Assembly: GCF_000421965.1 (NCBI RefSeq)
Contig: NZ_ATAY01000098.1
Location: forward strand, 176,221 to 240,220
DNA: 64,000 nt
Direction of reading: 5' to 3'
Source: Ruminiclostridium papyrosolvens C7
Lineage (GTDB): Bacteria; Bacillota; Clostridia; Acetivibrionales; DSM-1351
Positions 45,401 through 60,400 of the stretch are shown piece after piece; within the stretch, counting starts at the first letter, position 1; every line of letters begins with the position of its first letter. Made by a program: the position numbers and the translations under genes. Below the pieces are notes generated by a model. It saw only the letters and a program-made list of their open reading frames with translations, had not been told where the DNA came from and searched no databases.

Positions 45401-48400
45401 CCTGCTTCATTTTTTCAGCATCCAGAGTTCCCTCAATCTTCATAAACCTTGGCATATTGTATGCAATACCATCCGGCTCCATCTGATTCAGCAGATAAAT
45501 CCTCCTCTGAACAGAAGACATATCATAATATGTTTTAATTTCAGCCTTTGGGATGTGTTCATATTTATTGTTGTTTTTATTTTCAGCTATAAATGAACAA
45601 AGCATTTCGACTGTAGGATAAACGAATATTTCCTTTAATGAAATTCTTGCTCCAGCTGTTTCTTCAATACGGTTAATAAGCCTTGTTGCACGCAGCGAAT
45701 GACCACCCAATTCGAAGAAGTTGTCTGTCACTCCTACTTTTTCAATATTAAGAATATCCGCAAATATTCCGGCAACAGTATTTTCAAGCTCATTTCTTGG
45801 AGCAATATATTCTGTATCTTCGGTGAAATCAACCTCTGGAAGCCGTTTTCTGTCCAGTTTTCCATTTATAGTCAAAGGAAGTTCATTCAATTGAATTACT
45901 CTGGACGGGATCATATATTCCGGCAAGGTTTTACGCAACTCCTTTTTCAATCCGGAAGCATTATTTCCGTCTCTCATGACCACGTATGCACAGATATACT
46001 TTTCGTCATCGGGCTTCTCTTTTAATACCACCGCCACATCTTTTACAGTGTCACTTTTCCTTATTGTTGCTTCAATCTCACCCAGCTCGATTCTGAAGCC
46101 CCTTATTTTAACCTGTTGGTCAATCCTTCCAAGGTATTCAATATTTCCGTCAGGAAGCCATCTGACAAGGTCTCCTGTGTGGTACATGTTTCCTTCTCCG
46201 AAAATATTAGGTTCAAACTTCTCAGTAGTCAGCTGAGGATTATTGAGATAACCATCAGATAAACCGTCCCCTGATGTGCATAATTCTCCGGGCATTCCTA
46301 TTCCGCACACCTCATGCCCATTCATTATGTATACCTGTGTATTTGCAATGGGGCGTCCAATTGGTATCTGGTTCATGCATTCTTTAATTTCATATGTAGT
46401 CGTAAATGTAGTATTCTCAGTAGGACCATAGCCGTTAATCAAATGTGTTGTATTATTCACGGTCTTTAGCATATTAACATGCTTTTCGGACAATTTTTCT
46501 CCACCTATCAAAAGGTATAAAATACTGTCAAACATATTACTATTGCCTGTAATCATCTGATTATAGAGGGATGCTGTCAGCCACATTGTATTAACGCTCT
46601 TGTTTATTATCTCCTTGTATAGATATTTCTCATTTGTAAGCACCTCATTGGACGCAATAACAAGCTTTCCGCCGTTTAACAGAGCTCCCCAGATTTCAAA
46701 TGTAGAGGCATCAAATGCAAGTGAACCTGTTTGCATTATTACAGTATTTCTATCAAGGGATACATAATTTGTATTTTTGACCAGTCTGACAACATTCCTA
46801 TGCTTCACCATAACCCCCTTTGGGGTTCCCGTTGTTCCCGATGTATAAATCAGATATGCCAAATCCTCCGGGCCATTGATATTTTCCGGAGTTTCGGCCG
46901 GATAGTCACCTATATCTGTAATATCAAAAATTATATACCCGGTATCTAACGGTAATTTTTCCTTACCCTGCAAACAAACTTTTGGTTTACAATCCTCGAG
47001 AATATACCTGAGCCTTTCCTCAGGATAGTTTAAATCAATAGGTACGTACGCACCTCCTGCCTTTACAATACCCAAAATTCCTATAATAGTCTCCAAGGTT
47101 CTCTCAGTGGTTACCGCAACAAAATCACCTGCTCTTACTCCTTCATTTCTCAAAGCTGCGGCTATTTTACCGGATAGGATGTCAAGCTCAGCGTATGTTA
47201 TGGCAGTGCTGTCGGACATTAGTGCTACCGCATCTGGTAATTGCCTTGCCTGTTCTACAAACAACTCTCCGATAGTCTTATGTGAAGGGTAATCTGTTTT
47301 ATTGTCATTAAACCTATGTGTTACTTTTGTATACTCATCATTATCCAGGGCACTTATTTCCCTGAGCTTAAGACTTGTATTTCCAATAGCGTTTTCTATA
47401 GCATTTTTAAAGTGTACCAATAATAAATCAATTGATTCTTCTCTGAATAGGTCGGTACAATAACTTGCGGATACGGTATATCCCTTCTCCGCAGGACTTA
47501 TAATTACAGTCATATCAAATTTTTCAATATCATTGCCTGAAGCACAAGGTTCAAGGCTGAATTCCTCTGTGGTTAAGCTTATCCTCTCATTATTCTGGTA
47601 GACAAACATCACATCAAACAATGGATTTCTGGATATGGTTCTTTCTATATTTAAGTCTTCCAGCAATTCTTCAAATGGATATTCTTGATTATCGTATCCA
47701 TTCATAACTGTGCTTTTTACTTCTTTCAGGAATTCTCCAAAGCTCTTTTCCTTTTCCGGGAATGTTCTGAAAGCCAGAGTGTTTACAAACATACCCAACA
47801 TACTTTCGGTATCCTTGTGCGTTCTTCCTGATATAGGGCTGCCTACGATTATGTCTTCCTGTCTGGTGTATTTGCCCAGCAGCATTGTGAATGCAGCCAA
47901 TAGCACCATATATTCTGTTGTACCTGTATCCTTAGTAAGCTTAATTATCTTATTTCTTGTCTCATCGGTAATAGTCGTCTCTATAGTCTTGCCCCGGAAG
48001 GTTTGAAGCTGGGGTCTGGTAAAGTCCAGAGGAAAATCAAGTACCGGTATATCGCCTTTGAATTGATCTTTCCAGTACTGCCTTTGATTACGGAAATCTC
48101 TCGAATTAATCCACTGGCTGTAATCCTTGTACTGTACTCTTAATGGCATGAGTTCCTGTTTGCCATACAGTTTCATAAGCTCATCAAACAAAATTACTGA
48201 GCTCATTCCGTCAGATATAATATGGTGCATATCCAGCATCACATATTCATCAGATTTCGTACGAACTACCTTTAATCTAATGAGGGGTAGTTCCTCCAGC
48301 TTGAACTTTCTTACAAAACCATTAATTATATTTTCAAGTGAATCATTGTTTTCTTCATATGTACACTCCACCAGAGGCTTGTCTTGAATTTTCTGAATCA

Positions 48401-51400
48401 AATTACCGTCTATCATTTTAAATACGGTTCTCAGAATTTCATGCCGTCTCAGCAGTTCCGAGAAAGCACGTTCCAATCTTCCATAATCAAGCTGACCTCC
48501 AGACACCTTCATTATAAAAGGCATATTGTATGAAAGCCCTGTTTCATCCATATGATAAATCATGTACATTCTCTTCTGGGCTGATGACATTGGGTAATAT
48601 TTATTTTGTTCAACAGCAGGAATAGGTTCAAATCCACCGTTTATAGATTTTTCTGCAAATTGAGACAATCTCTCAATCGTAGGATATTCAAAAATATCTT
48701 TTAATGAAAGTCGAATCCCCATTGCTTCTTCAATCTCATTGATAACACGCATAGCCCTGAGGCTGTGCCCACCCATTTCAAAGAAATCATCCTTTATGGA
48801 TAGCTCGTCTGTCTGCAATACACTACTGAAAATCGAATATATCGCCTTTTCAGTTTGAGTACCCGGTGCAACCTGTTCTCTGAGGCTTGATGCCTTTATG
48901 TTCTGCAAAGCCCTTTTATCCAGTTTTCCGTTTGCTGTTACGGGTAATTTATCCAGTATCGCTATAAAAGAAGGTATCATGTAATCCGGCAGCAGCTTTC
49001 GTAATTGTTCTTTTACGTCCGTAGTCGAAATGGTATTTTTAGGGACAATATATGCATATATTGCCTTCTGTGCCGCTTCATCCTCATGAACCATTACTGC
49101 ACAGTCACTGACTTCATCAAGCCCTTTTATAACAGCTTCTATTTCACTAAGCTCAATTCTGAAACCTCTTATTTTTATTTGCTCGTCAATTCTTCCTAAA
49201 TACTCAATGTTACCGTCAGGAAGCCACCTTCCCAAATCCCCGGTGCAATACAGCATGTCTTCACCTAAAGCACCCGGAATAAACTTTTCCTCAGTGAGTT
49301 CAGGTTTGTTAAGATATCCCCGGGAAACACCTGCTCCCGCAGCACATATCTCGCCCGGAATCCCGATGCCACAAAGTGCTTTCCGTTCATCAACAATATA
49401 AACTCTGGTATTTGCAATAGGAGTTCCTATTGGGATTCTCTCAAAGTCATCTGGAATACAGAAGGTTGTTGTGAATGTAGTGTTTTCAGTTGGGCCGTAT
49501 CCGTTAATCAGTCTGGTTTTAACATTTTCCTTCTTAAATATCCTTACGTGTTTGTCAGACAGCTTCTCTCCTCCTATCAGGAGGGTATCCAAAGAGTCAA
49601 AAATACTGCATTTCATTTCTACCAGCTGGTTGAATAATGTTGATGTAAGCCACATTGTATTGACCTTGTTCTTTAAAATAACATTTTCCAATGCATTTGC
49701 TTCGAGGATTACATCGTAGTCAGCCAGAACAAGCTTTCCTCCATTCAGCAATGGCCCCCAGACTTCCATGGTTGAAGCATCAAAAGCCATTGCACCTGTT
49801 TGCAGGATTACCGAATCAGCTCCAAAGGTGATATAGTTGGTGTCCTTTACAAGCCTGATAACACTCCTGTGTTCTATCATGGAACCTTTTGGATTCCCGG
49901 TAGTACCCGAGGTATAAATAATGTATGCCAAATTCGAAGGTTTATTAACCGTAGGCAGATTATCACTGCTGCCTTCCCATGTACTCTTTTCTGCCAGATC
50001 AATTACAGGTACTCCTGCATCTATAAAGTTCTTGTGGACAAGAACCGCTTTTGCAGAACAATCTTCTATTATATATCTGATTCTTGTTTCGGGATATCTG
50101 GTGTCTATAGGTACATATGCTCCACCCGCCTTAAGAATTGCACAGATGCCTATAATCATTTCTGCACTTCGTTCTGCCAGAACAGCAATCCTGTCATCCG
50201 GCTGTACTCCCATACTCCGTAGCTTGTTGGCCAATATATTGGAGCGTTTATTCAATTCATAATAGGTTATATTGGTGTCATCGAACACCACAGCAATACT
50301 GTCTGGAGCTTTGTTAACCTGCTCCTCAAAGAGTTCGACTAGAGTTTTGTCCTTGGGATAGCCCGTTTCAGTCCTGTTGAACATGGCAATACTAACCCTG
50401 TCCCCCTCTGTAAGTATCTCAATATCACCAACGGTTCCGTAATAGTTGGCTGTAATTGAATCTAGTACTTGTATATAATGATTCATTATTCCAAGAACAC
50501 TGTCTTCTCTGTACAAATCCGTACTGTATTCCAACAGAAGCTGATATCCTTCCTTATATGGCAACAAAGTAAATGTCAAATCGAATTTTGAAGTAGTGTG
50601 TCTGTCATCCTGTGCCGAGTCATTGAAAACAAGCCCCTCAAAGTTTTCCGTATTCTGATCATTGTTTTCCATTACAAACATTACATCAAAAAGCGGATTT
50701 CTTGATAAGTCTCTGCTTACACCGGCTGCTTCTACTATCTCTTCAAATGGAAAGTCCTGATTTTCATATGCTTTGAGACATGTCTCTTTTATTTCTCCAA
50801 GAAAATCAAGGAATTTTTTTCCACCCTCCGGTTTAGCTCGCAATGGCAGGGTATTTACAAACATACCGGCTATCCCCTCGGTATCTTTATGATTTCTCCC
50901 TGATACAGGACTTCCTACTATAATGTCATGCTGTCTGCTGTATTTTGAAAGGATTATCATCAAAGCACTGAAAAGCACCATGTACTCTGTTGTTCCTGAT
51001 TTTTGGGCCAGCTGACACAGGCGCTCCTTCAGAGCTCCTCCAATGAAGGATTTCACAGAGCTTCCGTTAAATCTTTGCTTTGAAGGTCTTGGATAATCCA
51101 AGGGCATTTCCAGTACAGGAATATCATCGCTAAATTGATTTTTCCAGTATTCCTGTTGGGTAGTCAAATCCCTTGAAAGCATCCACTCGCTATAATCTTT
51201 GTATTGTAAATCCAGTGTGGGAAGTTCCTCACCGTTGTACAGCCTTATAAGATCATTTTGAATAATATTTAAGCTCATTCCATCTGAAATGATATGATGC
51301 ATGTCAATCAGTATATTTGTAATCCCATTTTTGGAATAAACCACCATTAACTGCATAAGAGGAGCCTTGCTCAGATCAAATGGTTTAACGAATCCCCTGT

Positions 51401-54400
51401 AGAGCTTCATAATATCAGCTTCCTCTGCTTCGGCAAAAGTTATGTCAATATTAACATTATCATTAATAACTTGAACTGTTTCACCATTAACAACAGTAAA
51501 GCTCGTTCTTAAAGCCTCATGTCTATGGGTCAGCTGCTCAACAGCTCTCCTGAACTTAACACTATCTAATTTTCCGGACAGTTCCAAAATACCTGATATA
51601 TTATAAGCCACTCCTGTATTATCAAGTTCATTAAGCAAGTACATCCTTTTCTGAGCCGATGAAACAGCATAGTATTCTTTTTGGACAGCCGGGGTTATGC
51701 CGTTGTATACCTTGCCAGAATGTGCGTCAACCAATGAGGCGATAAGCTCGGGTGTTGGACTGCTGAATATGTCTTTCAATGATAATCTTACACCTGTATC
51801 AGCCTCTATTTTATTTACCAGTTTAGTGGCTCTCAATGAGTGCCCGCCCAATTCGAAGAAATCATCATGGATTCCCGTCTGCTCTAAATTCAGCACATCG
51901 CAAAAGGCCGCACAAATTATTGTTTCCGTTTCGTTCTGTGGAGCGTGATACTCACCGGAACTTCTGATTTCTATATCCGGCAGAGCACGTTTATCGACCT
52001 TTCCGCTTCCGGTAACCGGAATAGAATCAATCTGCATCATGTATCCGGGAATCATATATTCCGGCAGGGATTTTCTGATTTCATCCTTCAACGTACCTAA
52101 ATCAACTTCTTCATCAGACACCACGTATGCATAAATGGCATTGTCACCGCTATTATCCGGCTTGGCTATTGCTACTGAGTCGTTTATGTATGGGATTTTT
52201 CTGATAACATTCTCTATTTCCTCAAGCTCGATTCTAAAACCTCTGATTTTCACCTGTTCATCAATTCTGCCAAGGTACTCTATATTTCCGTCAGGCAGCC
52301 AGCGTGCCAAATCCCCCGACCTGTACATTTTGCCTTCTCCAAAGAGATTATCAATGAACTTTTCATTTGTTAAATCAGAAAGATTCAAATATCCTCTCGC
52401 CAATCCGTCACCCGTAATGCACAATTCACCCGGTATACCCGTACCACACAGGTTATTCCCATCGAGGATATATATCCTGCTGTTGTATATCGGTTTTCCG
52501 ATAGGAACATTATTCGGTATTTCAGTATTGGGAGCATATTCCCAGTGGGTTGCCAGTACCGTATTCTCTGTAGGGCCATAAGCATTTATAAATCTGGTCT
52601 TTTCACCATATTTCCTAATAACCTCTCTATTAGCTGCAGAACCTCCGGTGGTCAATACTCTGAGTCCCTTTACCGACGTCTGAAGACAGAACTGTGGTGG
52701 GAGAAGTGTAACTGTTACTCTGTGCTCCTCTACATATTCTTCAAATAATTTTACGTCGGCTATTACTTCCTGTGGTATCAGGCACAGACTTGCTCCGGTG
52801 AATAGTGAAATCGTAAGTTCCCAAACCGACGCATCAAATATGCAGTTTGCGAACTGCAGAACTACATCATCTCCGCTCATTTGGTACAAGTCAGCAAGAT
52901 ATGATGTCATTGATACAACACCCCTGTGTTCCAGCATTACACCTTTAGGTTTTCCGGAGGTACCCGAAGTATAAATTAAATACATCAGATCATTTGGTTT
53001 ATTTACAAGGGGAAGATTGTCCTGTGCTCCTTCCCATAGCTGTTGGTTTGCAAGGTCAATGACCGGAATATCTGTTTTAACATCAGCATTATATATGAGC
53101 ACAGCTTTGGCTCCGCTGTCCTCCAATATATAGTCAATCCTTTCAGCAGGGTATGAGGCATCTATTGGTACATAAGCTCCTCCGGCCTTTATAACCGCCA
53201 GCATTCCCACTATCATTTCAATACTACGCTCAGCCATAACAGCCACAAAATCATCCGGCCGGATGCCCATTTCGCGTAATCTTGCTGCAACACAATTTAC
53301 CCTGCTATTCAGTTCTGAATATGTTATTTTTGTGTCTTCATAAGTTATTGCCATACGGTCAGGTGAATTTCTGACTTGTTCTTCAAATAATTCAACAACG
53401 GTTTTTTCTTTTGCATACTGCTTTGAGGTATTATTAAATGCGTTGAGTATGATGTTCTTTTCTTCGTTTGTTACAGTATTGATTTCCGCTAAAGTCAAAT
53501 CGTTACTGTCCGTTATTTCATCGATAATCTTTTTAAAATGCCCGGCCATAGCAAGTATGCTTTCTTTTCTAAATAGATCGCTGCAATATTCAAACAGAAC
53601 CAGATATCCGCCATTGCTTTCACCGGCACTGATTGCCAAATCAAATTTTGCAATATTGTGGTTTAAAACCTCTGCAGTTTCATTTATATTTATACCTTCA
53701 AATTCATCATCAAAATTCCTGTTATTCTGGACTGAAAACATAACATCAAACAGAGGGTTACGTGATATGTCCCTGTTAACCTTGATTTCTTCCAGAAGTT
53801 CTTCAAAAGGAAACTCTTGATTCTCATATGCAGATAAACAGATTTCCCTTACCTCTGACAGGAAATCAATATACTGTTTTGTTGTTTCGGGTTTTGCCCT
53901 CATCACAAGGGTATTAACGAACATACCCAGCATACTCTCGGTATCCTTATGGGTTCTTCCTGAAACCGGGCTGCCTACTGCAATATCATCTTGCCTGCTG
54001 TACTTTCCAAGTAAAATAAATACAGCACTAAGAAGTACCATATATTCCGTTGTTCCGGTCCTGCGTGCCAGATTTTTGATAGCCGCAGTCCGATCAGGTC
54101 CTATAAAAGTACTCACACCACCGCCTTTAAATGACTGAATGGAAGGTCTCTTATAGTCCAGAGGCAGATTTAAGACAGGTACCTCATCACTGAATCGGCT
54201 GACCCAGTATTCTTTTTGCCTTGATAAATCCCTATGATTCATCCATTGGCTGTAGTCCTTATAGTGAACCCTTATTTCATTAAGTTCTTCACCTGCATAT
54301 AACTTCAGCAGTTCATCCTTCAATATATCCATACTCATACCGTCTGATATGATATGGTGGATATCAACGAGCAGTACTGTCTCAGTTTCCCTTTTTACTG

Positions 54401-57400
54401 CACATAGTCTCATAAGAGGTGCTTCCTGAAGGTCAAAGGGCTTTCTGAAATCATCCCGGAGCTTACTTAGTTCAGTTGTAGCATTTTCAATAACAGAAAA
54501 ATCAATTTTATTATTCTGACTTATTTTTTGTACCATTTCGCCATTTATTATATGAAAGCTTGTTCTTAATATTTCATGGCGTTCTGTTATTTTTTCAACT
54601 GCATGCTTTATTTTCATTTCATCAAACTCACCGTAGAGAGAAAATGAACCGGAAATGTTATATACAGTTGATACATCACCGATTTGGTTAATTAAATACA
54701 AACGCCTCTGGGCTGAAGACATTGGGTAGTATTCCATATCCTTTGCCTTTGGAATTGCCGAATATACGTTTTCTCTTAATTTGTCCAGTTCCTTGGTTAT
54801 TTCCCCGGGACTTCCGGCCCTAAAAATCGTTTTCAGCGGAACTTTAACCCCCAACTCTGCCCCTATGCGGTTAACAAGTTTGGTTGCACTGAGAGAATGT
54901 CCTCCCAGATCAAAGAACCCATCGTGTATTCCAACTTTCTGTACCCCAAGAATCTCCATAAAAATCCCGCATATTTTCTCTTCTGTCTCGTTACGGGGTG
55001 CTTCATATTCATCGGAACCCGCCAGTTCAATCTCCGGCAGACTTTTCTTGTCCAGCTTTCCGTTTTTGTTCATTGGTAAGGATTCAATTTGCATTATTCT
55101 TGCCGGCACCATGTAATTGGGCAGTTCACTATTTAACAGATTTTTTATTTTACCGATGTCTATAGTTTTGTCCGAAACTACGTATGCAAGCAGATACTTT
55201 ACCCCATCCTTTTCTCTTGCAATTACAACCGCTTCTTTTATATCTTCAAATTTTTTAATAACATTTTCTATTTCACCAGGCTCAACCCGGAAGCCCCTAA
55301 TTTTTACCTGTTCATCAATTCTTCCCATGTATTCAAGGTTTCCATCGGAGGTCCAGCGGGCCAAATCTCCCGAGCGGTACATTTTCCCCTCACCGAAAGG
55401 ATTATCAATGAATTTCTCAGCATTTAATTCAGGTCTGTTCAAATACCCCCTTGCCACTCCAATACCCGCTATGCATAATTCTCCGGGTACTCCGATACCG
55501 CAAGGCTCCGCATCGTTCATAATAAATATCTGTGTGTTCGCAATCGGCTTACCGATTGATACAGTTCTGGTTTTAACTTTTTTATGATATACATAATCAC
55601 AGCAGCCGATAGTAGTTTCAGTTGGTCCATACTCGTTATGGATATCTATGTGCTCCCCATATTTTCCCACTATAAGTCCCGAAGTATGTGAATCCAGTTC
55701 CTCTCCTCCGAGTATAAGTGAATTCAGATTAGGAAGTCTGCCCACATCCTGAAGTGCCGCAGCTTCCTTCAAATGTAATGGTGTTAGCTTTACTGACGTC
55801 AGCTCCTGATTTCGGAATATATTGTTTATGTCATTATCAACCGTATCATTATACACTACTAATTTTCCGCCGAAGCATAATGGCAGAAATATAGATGTCT
55901 GTGTTAAATCAAAGCTAGGATTCGTGAAAAATGGCATGCAAATCTCAGACTTTACATAGCTGTTTCTGGCATATGTAATATAATTCATCAAAGATCTGTG
56001 TTCAATCATTACACCCTTTGGTTTACCGGTAGTTCCTGATGTATAAATGATGTAAACAAGACTATCCTCACTGCAAATCAAAGGTATGTTGTCCTGTTTA
56101 CCGCTATAATTTTCCAAGTTTTTTAAATCTACTGTTTCTATATCCAATGTCATTATGCAAACCTTAACGGATTGTTCCGTCTTACCCACGAGTATGGCTT
56201 TCGGACTGCAATCCTCAAGCATAAACTGTATCCTGTCCACCGGATAGCCGGGATCAACGGGAACATATGCTCCTCCGGCCTTAAGAACAGCCACAATACC
56301 GAGAACTGTCTCAATACTGCGTTCCGCAATTATCGCCACTCTGTCGTCACTTTTCACTCCCAGATTTCTCAATTTGGAGGCAATACAATTTGCTCTTGCA
56401 TTAAGGTCACCATATGTCAAACGGATATCACCGTACTCCAATGCAATATTATCAGGACACCGTTTTACCTGTTCTTCAAACATCTCAATTACAGTTCTCT
56501 CAAGTGGGTAAGATTCAAATGTATTATTAAACTGATAGATTACCTGATCCTTCTCATCAACTGTAAGAATACCTACATCCTTGATTTTTTGATTGGTATC
56601 CGCCATCATACTGCATAGAATTACTTCCAGATGCTTCATCATGATTCTTATTGACTCTTCGCAAAACAAATCCAAGCAATAGTTGAATGCAACAAGGTAT
56701 TCATCATCAGCGACGTCTACGTGTATTGTCAAATCAAACTTCTCAATATCTATTTCAGGAGCGCAAGCCTCCAGAGTAAGTTCCTTTGATTTCAGGTTAC
56801 GCTTTTCATAATTCTGATATACAAACATTACATCAAAAAGAGCATTTCTTGAAATTTCACTTTGAATATTCAGATCTTCTACAAGTTGCTCAAATGGGTA
56901 TTCCTGATTCTCATAGGCTTGCAGGGTCATTTCCTTTACGGTATTAATAAATCCAAGAACCGTCTCATCTTTACGGGGTCTGGCCCTCATTGCAAGTGTA
57001 TTGATAAACATACCCATCATATTTTCAATATCCTTGTGAGTTCTTCCGGATATAGGACTTCCCACAACGATATCTTCCTGTCGGCTGTATTTGCCAAGCA
57101 AAATCATTACAGCAGACAATAGTATCATATACTCTGTTGAACCCGTACTCTTTGAAACCTTCAAAATCTGGTCCTTTATTTCTTTACCGAATGACGTTTT
57201 TACCATTTTACCTTTATAACTGCGATTTTGTGGGCGGGTAAAATCATAGGGCAGGTCAATAACAGGTATTTCTCCCTCAAAGGTCTTTATCCAGAATTCT
57301 TTTTGCTTGGAAAAATCTCTGATATTCATCCACTCACTATAATCCTTGTATTGGATTCTGAGTTCTTCCAGCTCCATACCATTATAGCGTTTTAAGAGTT

Positions 57401-60400
57401 CATTGATAAATACACCCTCACTTACACCATCTGAAACAATATGATGCATATCAAGAAGAATGTACATTTCATCATTTGTTTTTGCAACCTGCATTCTTAT
57501 CAGCGGAAGCTTTTCCAGTTCAAATCTTCTGACAAATGATTCTGCAAGTTCGTCAACCGACAGCTGGGATTCAATATATGTAAAGTCAACAACAGGATTT
57601 TCGTGGATTTCCTGAACCATATTACCGTCCTGCATGTGAAACTCAGTTCTTAAAATCTCATGCCTGCATAGAAGAAATGAAAAAGCATCCTTTAGCCTTT
57701 CAACGTTCAGACTGCCCCTTACTCGCATAATATTTGGCATATTATACGAAATACCTGATTCGTCAATCTGGTACATAAAGTACATTCTCTTTTGAGTTGA
57801 AGACATGGGGTAATATTTTTTAGTTTCAGCTTTGGGTATAGAAGTATGCTGGCCCTCAATCCGGGTTGCCAGTTCCTCTGCAATCTCTTCAGCTGTAGGT
57901 TTGCCGAATATAAGCTGTAACGGAAGTCTTATTCCGGTATTGATCTCAATCTGGTTTATGACCCGTGTGGCTCTCAGGCTATGGCCTCCAATTTCAAAAA
58001 AATTGTCCCGAACGCCTATTTTTTCTTTATTTAAGACCTCTTCAAATATGCTACAAATATTTTTTTCAATCTCATTTCTTGGAGCCAGATATTCTGTACT
58101 GCTCTTGACATCTATTACCGGCAGCTTTCTCTTGTCAAGCTTTCCATTCAGCGTAAGAGGTATTTCATCTATTGTCATCATGTAATTCGGTATCATGTAA
58201 TCCGGGAGTATTCTTCTCATTTTCTCCCTTACCTGATCATATCTCATGGCTATATCTGACACAAGGTAAGCATAAAGCTCATTTTCTCCGTTTTCGTCTT
58301 TTCTGGGTATTACAACAGCATCATTGATACCTTCGATACTATGTAGAACATTTTCAATCTCTGCTGTTTCAATTCTGAATCCTCTGATTTTCACCTGATC
58401 ATCTATTCTGTCAATAAATTCAATGGTACCGTCAGGCAGCCATCGTGCCAGATCTCCTGATCTATACAGCTTTCCTTCTTCAAATGGATTATCTATAAAC
58501 TTTTCCGCTGTCAGTTCAGCTTTATTCAAATATCCAGTAGCCAAACCTATACCGCTGATGCATAATTCTCCCACGATGCCGATACCACAAAGCCTGATTC
58601 CATCCAGAATATAAATATGCATATTTTCAACAGGATTTCCTATAGTGACGATTTTTTCACTGTCTTTTTCCATAAGTGTGCTGGTAGCAAAAACAGTGGC
58701 TTCGGTGGGACCGTATTCATTATGAATCTCAACTTCTCCCCCAAGAAGATCATAGGCTTTATTTAAAAGTGCCTTGTCCAGTTTTTCTCCTCCAAGAACA
58801 ATACATTTTAGATTTTTAGGCTTTTTCAGATTCTTGTCCATACAGATTGTTTTTAGCAAGGATGGAGTAAGCTTAACCAATGCGATTTCATCGTTTTTGA
58901 AAATATCTGCTATACCTTCATCAATATTTTCATAAATGAAGCATTTGCTTCCAAAGGAAATCGGTCCGAATATAGATGGAACTGTCAAGTCAAATGAAGG
59001 GTTGGTAAATAGAGGCGTTACTCCTACATCCCCTTTGTAAAATCTATCCCTGACAATATATAAATGGTTGACAACGGATTTATGCCTTACCACAACTCCT
59101 TTTGGCTTCCCGGTGGTTCCCGAGGTATATATAATATATACCGGGTCCTCAGGTGAATTTACAATTGGCAGATTTGCTTCCTCACATGTATAATTGTTGT
59201 CATCAATTAATGATATGAAGGGCACCTCTGTGTTAAAACCCGGGCAATCCTGGCGTGTCAGTATTGCCTTTGGTTTACAGTCACTTACGATATATTCCAG
59301 TCTTTCCTGAGGATAAGTCGGGTCCACCGGAATATATGTACCTCCTGCTTTCATGACAGCGTACAATGCAATTAAAAGTTCTATGCTTCTTTCGGCCATG
59401 ATTACAACTGTGTCTTTAGGCATTACACCAAGCTCTTTCAGCTTTCTTGCAATCTGGTTGGCCTTTGAATTCAGCTGTTTGTAGGTTATCTCTGTTCCCT
59501 TAAAAGATGCTGCTACACTATCAGGATTTTCCTCCACCTGCTTTTCGAATAATTCATGCAGACATAAATTCTGAGGATAGTCTTTGTGTGTATTGTTAAA
59601 TACATACTTTATCCTGTCTATCTCTTCTTCCGAAATCAATTCAATGTCTGATATTCTTATATCCTGCTTATAAAGAATCTGAGCCAGAATAATTTCATAT
59701 CTTCTGAGTAGTTGCTCTATCTCCTGAGATGTATATCTTTTAGGGTCATACATGATACTTAAATCTAAACTGTCCTCACCGGCAAGCATAAATCCCTGAT
59801 CTGAAAAAGAGGCTTTGAATGAGATGGCATAGTTTGTCTGCTCTCTGGCAGATTCCATTTGCATACTTAAGTCCTCTATCCCCTTTTCATATGCCTCTTT
59901 ATCTACATAATAATTCTCAAATACAAACAGCGTCTTTATTAAGTCCTTGCCGAGCCCGGTAATTTCCTGTATATCAGCAAGGGAATTATAAACATAATTA
60001 GAACTTTCCACTGATTGCTCCATCGTCCCGTCAACCAGCTCTTTTACTGAAATATTATCATCTGCTTTAATACGGGCAGGAATTGAATTTATGAAAAGAC
60101 CAACCGTTTCATTTATTCCTTTCAAATCTGCATTTCTTCCCGAAACAACTTTACCGAAAACAACATCATTTGTCCTGTTATATTTCTGAAGTAATACACC
60201 CCAGGCAACTTCCAGATATGTATTAACAGTTACTTTGTTCTTCTTGCTAATTTCTTTTATTGCACTACACAATTCCTTTTCTATACGCAGTTCAGCGGTC
60301 TTAACCTGTTCCTCAGTTGCTATCCCCGCAGTCTGGGGAATAATGTCCGCAGTACTTCCGTAGTCCTCCAGAACTTCCTTCCAGAATTTCAGGCCTTCGT

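Noticed and set aside
39571..58614. Many plus-strand frames of 60-160 codons opposite the synthetase
   Set aside because: They recur at the same place in each module, as expected for shadows of repeated domains.
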